Assembly: GCA_002483445.1 (NCBI GenBank)
Contig: DLHY01000132.1
Span: forward strand, 34,157 to 98,156
Reading direction: 5' to 3'
Origin: Blastocatellia bacterium UBA7656
Lineage (GTDB): Bacteria; Acidobacteriota; Blastocatellia; UBA7656
Length of the DNA stretch: 64,000 bases
Part shown: in pieces, positions 42,954 to 51,192 of the stretch
How the letters are laid out: each line of letters starts with the position of its first letter
Numbering within the stretch: the first letter of the stretch is position 1
Position numbers and translations under genes: made by a program
The notes under the pieces: model-generated
Seen by the model: the letters and a program-made list of their open reading frames with translations, nothing else
What the model was told of the DNA's origin: nothing
Database searches by the model: none

Positions 42954-43568
42954 CTATGGACGCGATATGCCATTGAGAAAAACATCGATGACCGTATCGG
43001 CTGTCGACGTGAGGCTGTAACGTTTTTTGCTCAACACCCAGTTGGTAGCCATTTCGTCGAGCATACCGAAAAGAACCTTCGCCACGATCTGCGTATTGAG
43101 CTTTTTGCGAAATGCCCCTTTGCGTTGTCCTTCTTCTACGACGCTGCGTATGAGTTCGAGATACTCAGCCACTTTCGTCGCCGAAAACTGCTCCATGAAT
43201 TTCGTAGATGAGCGCAACTCCACCTGAAAAACCACCGCCAGATCGCGGTCGCGACCCAGCCCGTCCAGATGCGCGTGAATGATGCTGCGCAGTTTCTCCA
43301 CAGGGTCTTCGATATCGGACAGTCTGGCTCGCCCCTTTGCGAGAGCGTCTTCCATGTAGTTGTTGAATATGGAAACCAGAATGTCGTCTTTGTTCTTGAA
43401 GTAGAGATAAACCGTCCCGTCGGCCACACCCGCTTCGCCCGCCACATCGGAAACCTTCGAGTTGAAAAATCCGTTCCTCGCAAAAACTTTTATCGCAGCG
43501 CGAAGAATAGCTTCATACTTGCCGTTGCTCTTTTCCCTGCCCTGCGATGCTCTCCGTGTCGATGCCAT
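42954..43568 (-). CDS. fadR: TetR-family repressor, FadR-like
   Basis: About 204 residues starting MASTRRASQGREKSNGK. The TetR HTH is AAIKVFARNGFFNSKVSDVA and AGVADGTVYLYFKNKDDIL at about residues 20-58. The C-terminal part matches the ligand domain of FadR-type regulators (FRKKLNTQIVAKVLFGMLDEM). In Bacillus and Thermus such proteins bind long-chain acyl-CoA and release beta-oxidation operons. It heads the operon, and a palindrome matching the Bacillus FadR site sits 21-38 bases upstream of its start, overlapping the promoter. Negative autoregulation of the whole operon is the natural reading. Confidence 0.9.
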   Translation of the reverse strand: MASTRRASQGREKSNGKYEAILRAAIKVFARNGFFNSKVSDVAGEAGVADGTVYLYFKNKDDILVSIFNNYMEDALAKGRARLSDIEDPVEKLRSIIHAHLDGLGRDRDLAVVFQVELRSSTKFMEQFSATKVAEYLELIRSVVEEGQRKGAFRKKLNTQIVAKVLFGMLDEMATNWVLSKKRYSLTSTADTVIDVFLNGISRP

Positions 43569-43588
43569 GTCCGCCTCATGTGAGAAAA

Positions 43589-43606
43589 TGAATGAATGCT
43601 CATTCA
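43589..43606 (-). promoter_or_regulatory. FadR operator palindrome
   Basis: TGAATGA-ATGC-TCATTCA, the core of an 18-bp perfect palindrome AATGAATG-CT-CATTCATT (43591-43608). As I recall it, the Bacillus subtilis FadR box is TGAATGA-MTAN-TCATTCA, so arms and spacing agree completely and the spacer differs by one base. It lies immediately downstream of the -10 element, where a bound repressor would block transcription. Confidence 0.8.
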
Positions 43607-43608
43607 TT

Positions 43609-43614
43609 ATTATA
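43609..43614 (-). promoter_or_regulatory. -10 element of the fadR operon
   Basis: On the minus strand this is a consensus TATAAT, abutting the operator. No convincing -35 hexamer is found at 16-18 bases; CTTGCG-type sequence is the nearest. Transcription would start inside the operator. Confidence 0.6.
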
Positions 43615-43742
43615 CAGGGAAAGATATAGCGCAAGCGAGATTTTTTGAGAAGGAGATTTATCCTGGAGCGCGTCGAGTGGTGCTCTCTCCGGGAAACACC
43701 TAGCGGGGCGATCTTCCAGACTCAACTCGGCCTAGGCTTAGC

Positions 43743-44069
43743 CTACTTCCGAACTGGATTGTCCAAAGCCGAAAAATCAAATGTTCCCAAGTATACAGGA
43801 TTATACCTCGGACTTGGACGGGGGTGGGGGCTTAGTATAGGAAATCCCCACATATTTCCATTCCTTAAATCATATACCGCCATTCCGTATACCTCGTCCC
43901 TCTGCCCAACCGTCCCCGACAACAGAATCTCATCACCAATATGTATGTACCCGAACTTTGCGCCACTGCTTTGCGCGTCAGCCGTACCTCGAAGCCCGAC
44001 TGCACAGTTCAAAGCCAATAGAACAGCAATCACGACAAGCATCGTCTTTACAAATCTATCTATTTTCAT
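43743..44069 (-). CDS. Small secreted protein of unknown function
   Basis: A 108-residue protein with a signal peptide (FVKTMLVVIAVLLALNCAVGL, cleavage probably near ADA-QSSG). The short mature domain has GYIHIGDEILLSGTVGQRDEVYGMAVYDLR. The start has a strong AGGAGG site, which is the main reason to accept it. No family is recognised. It is transcribed toward the fadR promoter region but ends 129 bp before it. Confidence 0.68.
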   Translation of the reverse strand: MKIDRFVKTMLVVIAVLLALNCAVGLRGTADAQSSGAKFGYIHIGDEILLSGTVGQRDEVYGMAVYDLRNGNMWGFPILSPHPRPSPRYNPVYLGTFDFSALDNPVRK

Positions 44070-44591
44070 AAAATCCTCCTGATGCTAGAAATTTAGAAGC
44101 GGCGGCAAACATACCCCTTATTCCACCCAGAGTCAACTGCGATGCCATACTCGGGAGGAACTTAGACTAGGGCATTGCGAGCTTTCCTTTTTCTCCTCTG
44201 ACAAATATAGAACCCTAAGCGAAGGATGGAGGGATGAAACAGGAACTCTCCAGTTGCAAATAGCCGCTTTTACTTTCATCAGATGGGAAATGCCAGGATG
44301 CCGTGTGGAATGATGCCAGTAAAGATAGTGAGCGCGCTGAAGGCTGGCCGCTTCCCGTCCGGCGATTGCGAGGGTCAACCTGTCAGCGCGCTCGAACCGG
44401 CCCCGCCTCTGCACGCGACTCGTAAAGCACAGGCGGGCCGATTTTCTAATAACCCATTTAGCCTTATGCCACATACACCGCCAACAAGTCTTTAAGACTC
44501 GATTAAGAAATTCTCAAAATTATCTCAAAATGCTTTTCTGCCCCTTTTCCGCCCTCTTTGCTTCGTTCAAAATTCTGTTATCATCCGTGAA
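44070..44591. other. Gene-free region with two hairpin-forming repeats
   Basis: AGCGCGCTGA (44331-44340) and TCAGCGCGCT (44383-44392) are perfect inverted copies. Next to them, GGCCCCGCCTCTGC (44399-44412) pairs imperfectly with GCACAGGCGGGCC (44427-44439). The two hairpins are adjacent and upstream of the plus-strand VWA gene. They may be a structured leader, a terminator or an intergenic repeat; no T-run follows closely. Frames crossing this region look non-coding. Confidence 0.45.
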
Positions 44592-47500
44592 ATGGATCCG
44601 ATGGAGAAAGAAATAAATAAACAACTCCGCAATCATCTCAAAGATGCGCCAGGGCTGGACGGCCTAATCAAGCGAATAATCACCCTGCCCTACGAACGGG
44701 TCGCTCTGGCCACCGAGATCGGCATCACCCTTGCCGCATCCAATCCGCGACTCGCCATGGATATGCTGCGCGCTGCCCCGGAAGTCTCCCGCATGGTCGA
44801 ATCGGGCGACCTGAGAGTGTGGGGCGAAATCTGCAAACGACTTTCGGCCACAAGCGCAGATACCGCAGCTGATTTCATTCGATCAACTCCTCAAACGCTT
44901 GAAGCCATCAGATTTGCCTTTCGCTCACCAGTCCTCAAACTGGTCAACAAGCAGTCCGCTCTTTCAGCAAACACCGCGCTTGAGAGCTTCAAGGCCGCGC
45001 CCCGAATAATCGAAACCATCGGAGACCCGGAAGACACCGCCGAAGTGCTTCATATCTGCCTTGAGCTCGCGCGCCACTCGGTCAAGCACAGCAATGATCT
45101 TCTGGCCGCCGCGCCTGATGTCATATCGCGGCTCAAATCGCAGGATGAGAGTATTCGAAAACGCGCGCTCTCGCTCACCGCATCGTTTGCTTTCAGGTCG
45201 GGCAGCACCGCGTCTGAGTTTTTTTCAGAGCTTCCTCAGATGGTCGCCGCCATAGAGCAAGCGTCTCTCAACCGTCTCTTCGACGTGACCGAAGAATACC
45301 TTGAGCGAAGCGGCGGAGTCGCGCTCCAGTATTTCAAGGCCGCAGGCTGCGTGCTGGCGCTTGCAGGTTGTCAGTCATTCGAGCGATGGACGGCGCTCGC
45401 CCGCCGTGTCGCGCTTCAGGGCAATGCCGCAAGCTATCACTTCATGAAATCAAGCCCGCAGATAATCACCGAGCTTGCCTCGCGCGCTGGAGTGTCGAAA
45501 CGAGCCGAGGTCATCTCGGCCACACTCGAAGTAGTCGAGCAGATAGCCGAATCGAACACAATGGCCGCAGTCGAATGCTTCAAAGCAAGCCCCATCGCGC
45601 TGGCCGCCGCAACGATTGCTCAGTTCCGCGACTGGGCGATTCGCGGCATCGGTGACAACAAGGACAGTTCGCGCCGCATTCAGGCTTATTACGCGCTCGA
45701 ATCGAAAGCCAGTCAGGAAGCCCTCTTTCGCGTCGAAGGCGGGCTGATGCTTGATGCCGTCGCGCACACGTTGAGGCTCTACGCCGAAGGACTCACGGGC
45801 CGCGCGCTCAATGTCTCTTCGCTGGCGAACGTGCCTGATGAAGCGAAGATAGGCGACGGGAAGACGATTTATCTGCCGTCTTCCGTTTCGGAATTCGAAA
45901 GCGAGGATAATAATTTTCGACTGTTCAAAGTCCTGGCCGCGCACGCCGCGGGACAGATAGAATTCGACACCTATCAGGCAGATACTCCCGACCTTTTGGC
46001 TGCGCTCGCCGACGCGCGAAGCTTTTTCAAAAACAGAAATCCTGATGACCCAAAATCGAAGAAGGACGCCGATCAATCAATCGATTTCCTCCTGGTCATA
46101 AGCCTGTATCCGAATCGCGAGCTTGCTATCAGATTGTTCACCACGATTGAAAACGGGCGCATAGATTTTCTGCTGAGAAATAAATATCGCGGGATAAGGC
46201 GCGATCTGGATTTCGTCCGCGAACGGCTCGTCGAGCGCCGTCCGAGCATCTTCAAACTGCCTGAAGAAATGATACCCATCGAGATTCTTTTTCAGGTCGC
46301 GCTGTGCGGCGGAGCGACTGAAGAGACGAGCCTCGCGTGGCCTTACTTCGTCCGCGAGATCGAACAGATTTTCTATGACCTCATCTTTCAGCCTGACGCC
46401 TCGGTCGCAGACTCACTCGCGGCGACGCGGCGAGTATACGGTTTCTTCACCGAGCAGCCCGCTCAATCCGACGCCGAGAATCAGGAAGGCGATGAGGGCG
46501 AAGGGCAAAACGCGGGCGACGATGCGATGGCCGACCCCGACGGCGAACAGGATGAGGGCCATCAGATGGAAGTAAGCGAGGACGTGCTGAGTTTCTGGTC
46601 ATCGGCCCGCCCGCAGGATGCGCTGCCCGATCAGGAGATGATCAATCGCTTAAACGGCGGGCAGTCCGTCGAGCAGGATTTGGAAAAAGGCGACCTCGCT
46701 TTTTATTACGACGAGTGGGATCGCGAGCTTGCCGATTATCGCACGCGCTGGTGCCGGATAATCGAACGCACAGGCGTGCGCGGCTCACGCGCATTCGTCG
46801 AGATGGTTCGCACGCGCTACGCCGGGGTCATTTCATCGGTGCGTTATCAGTTTCAACTGCTGCGACCAGAAAACCTGCGCCGCATTCGCGGAGAAATCGA
46901 TGGCGAGGACTTCGATCTTCAGGCCGTTATCGATTACGCGCTCGACAAGCGCAGCACCGGATTGATCGATGATCGCCTCTACACCCGCAAGCTTCGCCGC
47001 GAGCGCGATGTCGCCGTATCGTTTCTGCTCGATATGTCAAGCTCGACGGCGAGGACTATAAGCCGCAATCCGAATCAACCCTACACGCAGCCCGGTCAGC
47101 GAATAATCGACATAGAAAAAGAGGGACTCGTCCTGATGAGCGAGGCATTGGAAGCCGTCGGCGACGCTTACTCGATGCAGGGTTTCACGAGCGAAGGCCG
47201 CCGCAACGTCAAGTTTTATGTGTTCAAGGATTTTTCCGAATCCTACTCACATGAAATCGAGCGACGCATAGGCGGCATCACCTATCAGAACAATACGAGG
47301 CTGGGCGCAGCTATCCGTCACGCGACGACGCGGCTCGCCGCGCAGGAAGCGCGCACGAAATTGCTTATCATTTTGTCGGACGGCAGACCTTATGATCACG
47401 ACTATGGCGACAGTCGTTATGCGCGCGAAGACACACGCATCGCGCTTCAGCAATCGAGGCTCGAACGGATCACGCCGTTTTGCATAACGATTGATCGCGA

Positions 47501-47612
47501 GTCTGAAGACCAGCTTAAAGACATGTACGGCGAAGTCGGCTACACCATAATAGATGACGTGCTGAGTCTGCCCGAACGATTGCCGGGCATTTACAGCCGC
47601 CTCACAACGTAG
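44592..47612 (+). CDS. NorD/CbbO-like VWA-domain protein with helical repeats
   Basis: A 1006-residue cytoplasmic protein. Residues 1-400 are helical repeats of a 'F-K-A-A/S-P' kind (ALESFKAAPRIIETI, ALQYFKAAGCVLALA, AVECFKASPIALAAA), spaced about 35 residues. An acidic linker (EGDEGEGQNAGDDAMADPDG) lies near 635-660. The C-terminal 230 residues are a von Willebrand A domain with MIDAS FLLDMSSSTA, and then IILSDGRPYDHDYGDSRYA, the NorD/CbbO signature. Such proteins act with a MoxR-type AAA+ ATPase (NorQ/CbbQ) to insert metals or remodel enzymes. No MoxR gene is in the window, so the partner is unlinked. Confidence 0.88.
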   Translation: MDPMEKEINKQLRNHLKDAPGLDGLIKRIITLPYERVALATEIGITLAASNPRLAMDMLRAAPEVSRMVESGDLRVWGEICKRLSATSADTAADFIRSTPQTLEAIRFAFRSPVLKLVNKQSALSANTALESFKAAPRIIETIGDPEDTAEVLHICLELARHSVKHSNDLLAAAPDVISRLKSQDESIRKRALSLTASFAFRSGSTASEFFSELPQMVAAIEQASLNRLFDVTEEYLERSGGVALQYFKAAGCVLALAGCQSFERWTALARRVALQGNAASYHFMKSSPQIITELASRAGVSKRAEVISATLEVVEQIAESNTMAAVECFKASPIALAAATIAQFRDWAIRGIGDNKDSSRRIQAYYALESKASQEALFRVEGGLMLDAVAHTLRLYAEGLTGRALNVSSLANVPDEAKIGDGKTIYLPSSVSEFESEDNNFRLFKVLAAHAAGQIEFDTYQADTPDLLAALADARSFFKNRNPDDPKSKKDADQSIDFLLVISLYPNRELAIRLFTTIENGRIDFLLRNKYRGIRRDLDFVRERLVERRPSIFKLPEEMIPIEILFQVALCGGATEETSLAWPYFVREIEQIFYDLIFQPDASVADSLAATRRVYGFFTEQPAQSDAENQEGDEGEGQNAGDDAMADPDGEQDEGHQMEVSEDVLSFWSSARPQDALPDQEMINRLNGGQSVEQDLEKGDLAFYYDEWDRELADYRTRWCRIIERTGVRGSRAFVEMVRTRYAGVISSVRYQFQLLRPENLRRIRGEIDGEDFDLQAVIDYALDKRSTGLIDDRLYTRKLRRERDVAVSFLLDMSSSTARTISRNPNQPYTQPGQRIIDIEKEGLVLMSEALEAVGDAYSMQGFTSEGRRNVKFYVFKDFSESYSHEIERRIGGITYQNNTRLGAAIRHATTRLAAQEARTKLLIILSDGRPYDHDYGDSRYAREDTRIALQQSRLERITPFCITIDRESEDQLKDMYGEVGYTIIDDVLSLPERLPGIYSRLTT

Positions 47613-47616
47613 GACG

Positions 47617-47766
47617 GTTTTCAGTTTTCAGTTTTCAGCTTTTCGACGGTTTTGGGTATGTTGGTCGAACATGTGAAAGTCTCTTCTGAAAAATCTGGAG
47701 CCGAGGGCCAGAAGCCACGAGTCAGAATAAAGCAACTGAAAACTGAAAACTGAAAACTGAAAACTG
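47617..47766. repeat. Inverted heptad-unit repeat (GTTTTCA / ACTGAAA units)
   Basis: The left arm (47617-47639) is three exact GTTTTCA units. The right arm (47735-47766) is four exact ACTGAAA units plus ACTG on the opposite strand. The 95-bp centre is unrelated to the arms. It fills the gap between the VWA gene and threonine synthase and ends 20 bp before the threonine synthase start, so its hairpin would sit in that gene's leader. Confidence 0.9.
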
Positions 47767-47785
47767 TTCCCATAGGAGATTTTGA

Positions 47786-48943
47786 TTGAACGTAACCCAT
47801 CTTTATTGCTCATCCTGCTCGAAGCAGTATGAATCGGGCCAGCTTCTCAACCTGTGCGACTGCGGCAAACCGCTGCTGGTCGCTTATGATCTCGACCGCG
47901 CGAAAGCGACTATGACGCGCGATTCCCTCCCCTTGCGTGAATCCACACTGTGGCGTTACTGCGAAGTGCTGCCGGTAGAGCGCGAAGAAAATCGCCTCAC
48001 ACTTGGCGAGGGTATGACGCCGATGATTCATGCGCGGCGGCTTGGGGATAAAATCGGGATGCGCGGTCTCTATATAAAGGATGAATCGCTCAATCCGACC
48101 GGCTCATTCAAAGCGCGAGGCATGGCCGTAGCAGTCTCGATGGCGAAAGAGTTGGGCGCGAAAAAACTCGCGGTTCCGTCGGCGGGAAATGCGGCGGGCG
48201 CGCTTGCAGCTTATGCCGCGCTCGCAGGACTCGAAGCATATATTTTCATGCCGAAAGATACACCGAGAGCCAACATCGTGGAATGTCAGCAGACAGGCGC
48301 GAATGTCGAATTGATCGATGGACTCATAACCGATTGCGGTCGCATAGTCGCCGAGCGCAAAGACCGGGAAGGCTGGTTCGATGTTTCCACGCTCAAAGAG
48401 CCTTATCGCATCGAAGGAAAAAAGACGATGGGCTATGAACTGGCCGAACAGTTCAGATGGAAGTTGCCTGACGTGATTCTTTATCCGACAGGCGGAGGGA
48501 CGGGGCTGATAGGAATGTGGAAAGCGTTTGACGAGATGGAACAGATAGGCTGGATCACAAGCCATCGCCCGCGAATGATAACGGTGCAGGCCGCGGGCTG
48601 CGCGCCGATTGTGCGCGCGTTTGCCGCAGGCGCATCGTCAGCCGAAGAGGTGAAAGACGCGCACACCATCGCATCGGGCCTTAGAGTCCCGCGAGCGATA
48701 GGCGATTTTCTGATGCTCGACATACTGAGAAAAAGCGGCGGCACGGCAATCGATGTGAGCGATGAAGAGCTTCTCCAGGCAGTGAAAGAAATCGGCTCGA
48801 CAGAAGGAATGTTCGTCGCCCCCGAAGGTGCGGCGTGTCTGCCTGCGCTCGTGCGATTGATCGAAAGCGGATTGGTGAGTCGCGATGAAAGAGTCGTGCT
48901 GTTCAACACCGGATCGGGATTGAAGTACCTCGATGCTTTCTAA
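47786..48943 (+). CDS. thrC: Threonine synthase
   Basis: A 385-residue PLP enzyme. It starts with a small zinc-ribbon-like segment (CSSCSKQYESGQLLNLCDC) as in many threonine synthases. The PLP Lys is in NPTGSFKARGMAV, the phosphate-binding loop is PSAGNAAGALAAYAALAG, and the Gly-rich loop is YPTGGGTGLIGMWKAF. It converts O-phosphohomoserine to threonine. The start is a TTG with GGAG eight bases upstream. No other threonine pathway gene lies near it. The tandem-unit hairpin lies directly upstream. Confidence 0.92.
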   Translation: MNVTHLYCSSCSKQYESGQLLNLCDCGKPLLVAYDLDRAKATMTRDSLPLRESTLWRYCEVLPVEREENRLTLGEGMTPMIHARRLGDKIGMRGLYIKDESLNPTGSFKARGMAVAVSMAKELGAKKLAVPSAGNAAGALAAYAALAGLEAYIFMPKDTPRANIVECQQTGANVELIDGLITDCGRIVAERKDREGWFDVSTLKEPYRIEGKKTMGYELAEQFRWKLPDVILYPTGGGTGLIGMWKAFDEMEQIGWITSHRPRMITVQAAGCAPIVRAFAAGASSAEEVKDAHTIASGLRVPRAIGDFLMLDILRKSGGTAIDVSDEELLQAVKEIGSTEGMFVAPEGAACLPALVRLIESGLVSRDERVVLFNTGSGLKYLDAF

Positions 48944-49224
48944 ATCAAACCGCATAAACAGAAAGATGAAAATAAGGCGGCAAAGAGCCTTGTCAAGAGA
49001 TCCGGCAACTCAGGCCCGACGGCATAACTATTGATAACGTTCTGGTTTCGTTGACAATTGATCGCCTTTTCGGGCGGAGCGTACAAGCGAGCGATCAGAA
49101 TAAAGAGCGATGAGGGAAGCCGCGTCATCGGCCAGCGACCACAATAAATAGAACGGGTGATCGCGCAAAGGAGGCTGAGAGCCTGTGAAGGTCGGGGAGA
49201 TATACAGAAACTGTAGAATGACTT
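48944..49224. other. Gene-free chromosomal flank before the cassette array
   Basis: No gene is supported. TGATCGC (49059-49065) and GCGATCA (49091-49097) are inverted. The cassette boundary follows at G/TTAGGC (49225). There is no integrase gene and I cannot identify an attI site; TAGAAT at 49214-49219 could be a -10 for the first cassette but lacks a -35. Confidence 0.4.
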
Positions 49225-49290
49225 GTTAGGCGGCCTAAATGTGAGATCACGGAATGCGATGCTAAGAACCACAGTCAAAGGAGGAATCAG

Positions 49291-49560
49291 ATGCCAACGA
49301 TCTGGGAGAATTCCTATGTCGATCAGCTTCGGACCTTATACGGTCGGCAAGGCCAGGTGAGCGAGGTGGTAGAAGAAGTTCGTCGAGCCATCGAGCCATT
49401 GATCCTGCCAGACGCCGCAAAGGTCCTCGCCGCGATCGCGACCGATGCCATGACCGCTGTCCAAAGCCGCAATAATCGGGCGGACGTCAAGGACGCCTGC
49501 GATGCGCTGCGAAAGGCAATTACAATGCTCGAAGCAGTTGACCCGCATCTCGACGGATAG
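49291..49560 (+). CDS. Cassette 1: small helical protein of unknown function
   Basis: An 89-residue protein. A strong AAAGGAGG site precedes the ATG, and the gene starts 60 bases after the cassette boundary. The sequence is predicted helical and amphipathic (VSEVVEEVRRAIEPLILPDAAKVLAAIATDAM, quoted in part by its pattern of Ala/Val/Glu). No family is recognised. It ends 68 bp before attC1, the expected place for a cassette gene. Confidence 0.65.
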   Translation: MPTIWENSYVDQLRTLYGRQGQVSEVVEEVRRAIEPLILPDAAKVLAAIATDAMTAVQSRNNRADVKDACDALRKAITMLEAVDPHLDG

Positions 49561-49627
49561 GTCTTCTAGTTGTGGAGAGGTAGCAACGCTGGTAGAGTTC
49601 GGACTGAGCAATCCAGCGCCAAGAGCC

Positions 49628-49719
49628 GCCTAACAATCGCGTGCAGCCGAGTGCGCGAAGCGGGTTTTTCATGCTTCGGCCAGTGTTCGGCGCGCACCGG
49701 CTGACGCGGAGCGTTAGGC
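49628..49719 (+). other. attC recombination site 1
   Basis: A 92-bp site: R'' GCCTAAC (49628-49634) and R' GTTAGGC (49713-49719). Inside, GCGT-g-CAGCCG pairs with CGGCTGACGC, leaving an unpaired G on the left arm, the extrahelical base that orients attC folding. The centre has its own hairpin potential. Confidence 0.9.
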
Positions 49720-49740
49720 GTCTGTGGGAAGTAGGCTACT

Positions 49741-50535
49741 ATGAAAGCAATGAAACAAGAGCGAAATAGCCAAGTATCTGACCTTGAGCTATTCTTACGT
49801 ACTTATTTCAAGAGCTTACCTGAAGATGTTATCCATGATGACAGGCCGGATCTCATCATACGTCTGGGCGATAGGGCTGTTGGCATTGAGCACACTAGAA
49901 TCTATCGCACCTTAGGAGAAATATCGGGTCTCGAACCACATGCGCAAGAAGCACTTCAATTTCAGATCGTAGATAAGGCATGGCAACTACACTCTGGCAT
50001 CTCATCAGAGAAACTCTGGCTGTCGGTTGACTTTGAAGATGTGACTACATACAGAAAGAAAGAGGTACAACTAATTGCAGATTCAATCGCAAGAGTTGTT
50101 CAAGATGCTTTGATGCATCTTCTTTCAAACCGAGATGATGGATTGTGGTATCAGATTGAGGAGTGGCGGCATCGAAGGCTAGGGCTTGAGTTTCCAAGGC
50201 AGGTCAAGAAAATAGATTTCCAGATGGTTGATAATCCTGGTTATGAGATTTGGGGACCATCCTATGGCTACGTTGTACCACATATGTCGGTAGAGAGAGT
50301 TCGAGGGAAAATTGAGATCAAAGAGAAGCAACTTCCAGATTATCTCTCAAAATGCAATGAGGTTTGGTTATTGATTGTTGCGGATACAGGTGTCCCTTCA
50401 AATCATTTTGAAATAGATCAAGATTTGCTGTCAGAGCAATTTTCTACAAGGTTCTCTAAGGTGTTTTTGATGCGCTCTTTTCACTTGGATCTGCACGAGT
50501 TGAGCATAGTGCCGAAAGACTGTCCGACTCAGTGA
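49741..50535 (+). CDS. Cassette 2: PD-(D/E)XK nuclease-like protein
   Basis: A 264-residue protein beginning 21 bases after attC1. Residues about 34-55 read DDRPDLIIRLGDRAVGIEHT, which fits a PD-(D/E)XK core (Asp, then Glu with a hydrophobic strand; the usual Lys is replaced by His or Arg). The rest is mixed alpha/beta (LWLSVDFEDVTTY, VWLLIVADTGVPSNHFEID). It is more AT-rich than the host genes. Possible roles are a restriction-like or DNA-repair nuclease; this is inferred from the motif only. It ends 4 bp before attC2. Confidence 0.75.
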   Translation: MKAMKQERNSQVSDLELFLRTYFKSLPEDVIHDDRPDLIIRLGDRAVGIEHTRIYRTLGEISGLEPHAQEALQFQIVDKAWQLHSGISSEKLWLSVDFEDVTTYRKKEVQLIADSIARVVQDALMHLLSNRDDGLWYQIEEWRHRRLGLEFPRQVKKIDFQMVDNPGYEIWGPSYGYVVPHMSVERVRGKIEIKEKQLPDYLSKCNEVWLLIVADTGVPSNHFEIDQDLLSEQFSTRFSKVFLMRSFHLDLHELSIVPKDCPTQ

Positions 50536-50539
50536 CGCC

Positions 50540-50631
50540 GCCTAACAATGGCGTGCAACGGAGCGGCGGAAGCAAATATCATATTATCCCTCAGTGCCGT
50601 TCCGCCGCCCGCTGACGCCGGGCAGTTAGAG
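50540..50631 (+). other. attC recombination site 2
   Basis: A 92-bp site: R'' GCCTAAC (50540-50546) and R' GTTAGAG (50625-50631; the last base is G where Y is usual). GCGT-g-CA on the left pairs with TGACGC on the right, again with an extrahelical base, then GGCGGAA / TTCCGCC. It closely resembles attC1 in its outer 25 bases. Confidence 0.88.
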
Positions 50632-50664
50632 GAAGCCAGCGACAACTTATGGTTCGACTGGAAA

Positions 50665-50799
50665 ATGATTCGCACGATGTTGGAACGACGAAGAGAAGAA
50701 CTCGACAACGTGAGACTTGATCAGGAGCAGGTTAGCTCTCGACTGTTGAACGACGAAGAGAAGAACGCACGACGATGGAAGGCTCGACGTAGATCGTAA
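50665..50799 (+). CDS. Cassette 3: very short, uncertain reading frame
   Basis: A 44-codon frame after attC2 encoding a highly charged helical peptide (LERRREELDNVRLDQEQVSS). It has no ribosome site. A longer frame begins inside attC2 and cannot be the real gene start. The cassette may have no functional gene. Confidence 0.25.
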   Translation: MIRTMLERRREELDNVRLDQEQVSSRLLNDEEKNARRWKARRRS

Positions 50800-50836
50800 A
50801 GAGTCAACAACGGAAGAGAGAAGACGGACAACAAGA

Positions 50837-50944
50837 CTCTAACTTCCGCATCCACCGTACCCGCCCGTCGCGCTTTGTTGTCAGTCTGCGGATTCACTTC
50901 TCCGATCAACATCAACGGGCGGGACGGTGATGCTGGCGTTCGAC
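50837..50944 (+). other. Degenerate attC site 3
   Basis: Outer boxes are CTCTAAC (50837-50843) and GTTCGAC (50938-50944). Inside, GCATC-c-ACCGT-a-CCCGCCCGT pairs with ACGGGCGGG-ACGGT-GATGC, leaving single unpaired C and A bases on one arm. That asymmetric pairing is what attC sites show, but both outer boxes depart from consensus. Confidence 0.6.
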
Positions 50945-50994
50945 CGACCGGAGTCGCGCGCCGGTCGGCTCATCAGGGGGTAAGTTCGCGGTCG

Positions 50995-51168
50995 GTCGAA
51001 CGGGTCGCGGATGAGCCTCCTCCGAGCGCGGCGAATCGTCGCGTGCGCCGTTACTTTGCAACTATCACCGCCGCGCTCGATGCTCCTTCGGAGCAAAGCG
51101 CAAGCGGTCAAACAATGCGGATTGAGCAGAAGGTCTCGCGCCCTCTGCTCATCCGCGACCCGTTGGGC
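50995..51168 (+). other. Possible long attC site 4 within nested inverted repeats
   Basis: GTCGAAC (50995-51001) and the consensus R' GTTGGGC (51162-51168) flank a perfect 18-bp inverted repeat (50999-51016 with 51147-51164). Inside are CGAGCGCGGCG / CGCCGCGCTCG (51023-51033, 51069-51079) and GCTCC-TTC-GGAGC (51082-51094). A separate perfect 14-bp pair, CGTTCGACCGACCG (50937-50950) with CGGTCGGTCGAACG (50989-51002), joins it to attC3. The next gene starts 25 bp after the R' box. The perfect long stem is unusual for attC. Confidence 0.5.
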
Positions 51169-51192
51169 AAACTAAAAAGGAGGTAGAGAGGA

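Noticed and set aside
44133..44474. A 113-codon minus-strand gene before the VWA gene
   Set aside because: No ribosome site, no domain, and it crosses two hairpin repeats.
47628..47813. A small minus-strand gene across the GTTTTCA repeat
   Set aside because: Most of its codons are the tandem units of the inverted repeat; no ribosome site.
50548..50799. An 83-residue gene starting inside attC2
   Set aside because: Its first 28 codons lie in the recombination site; only a shorter uncertain frame from 50665 could be real.
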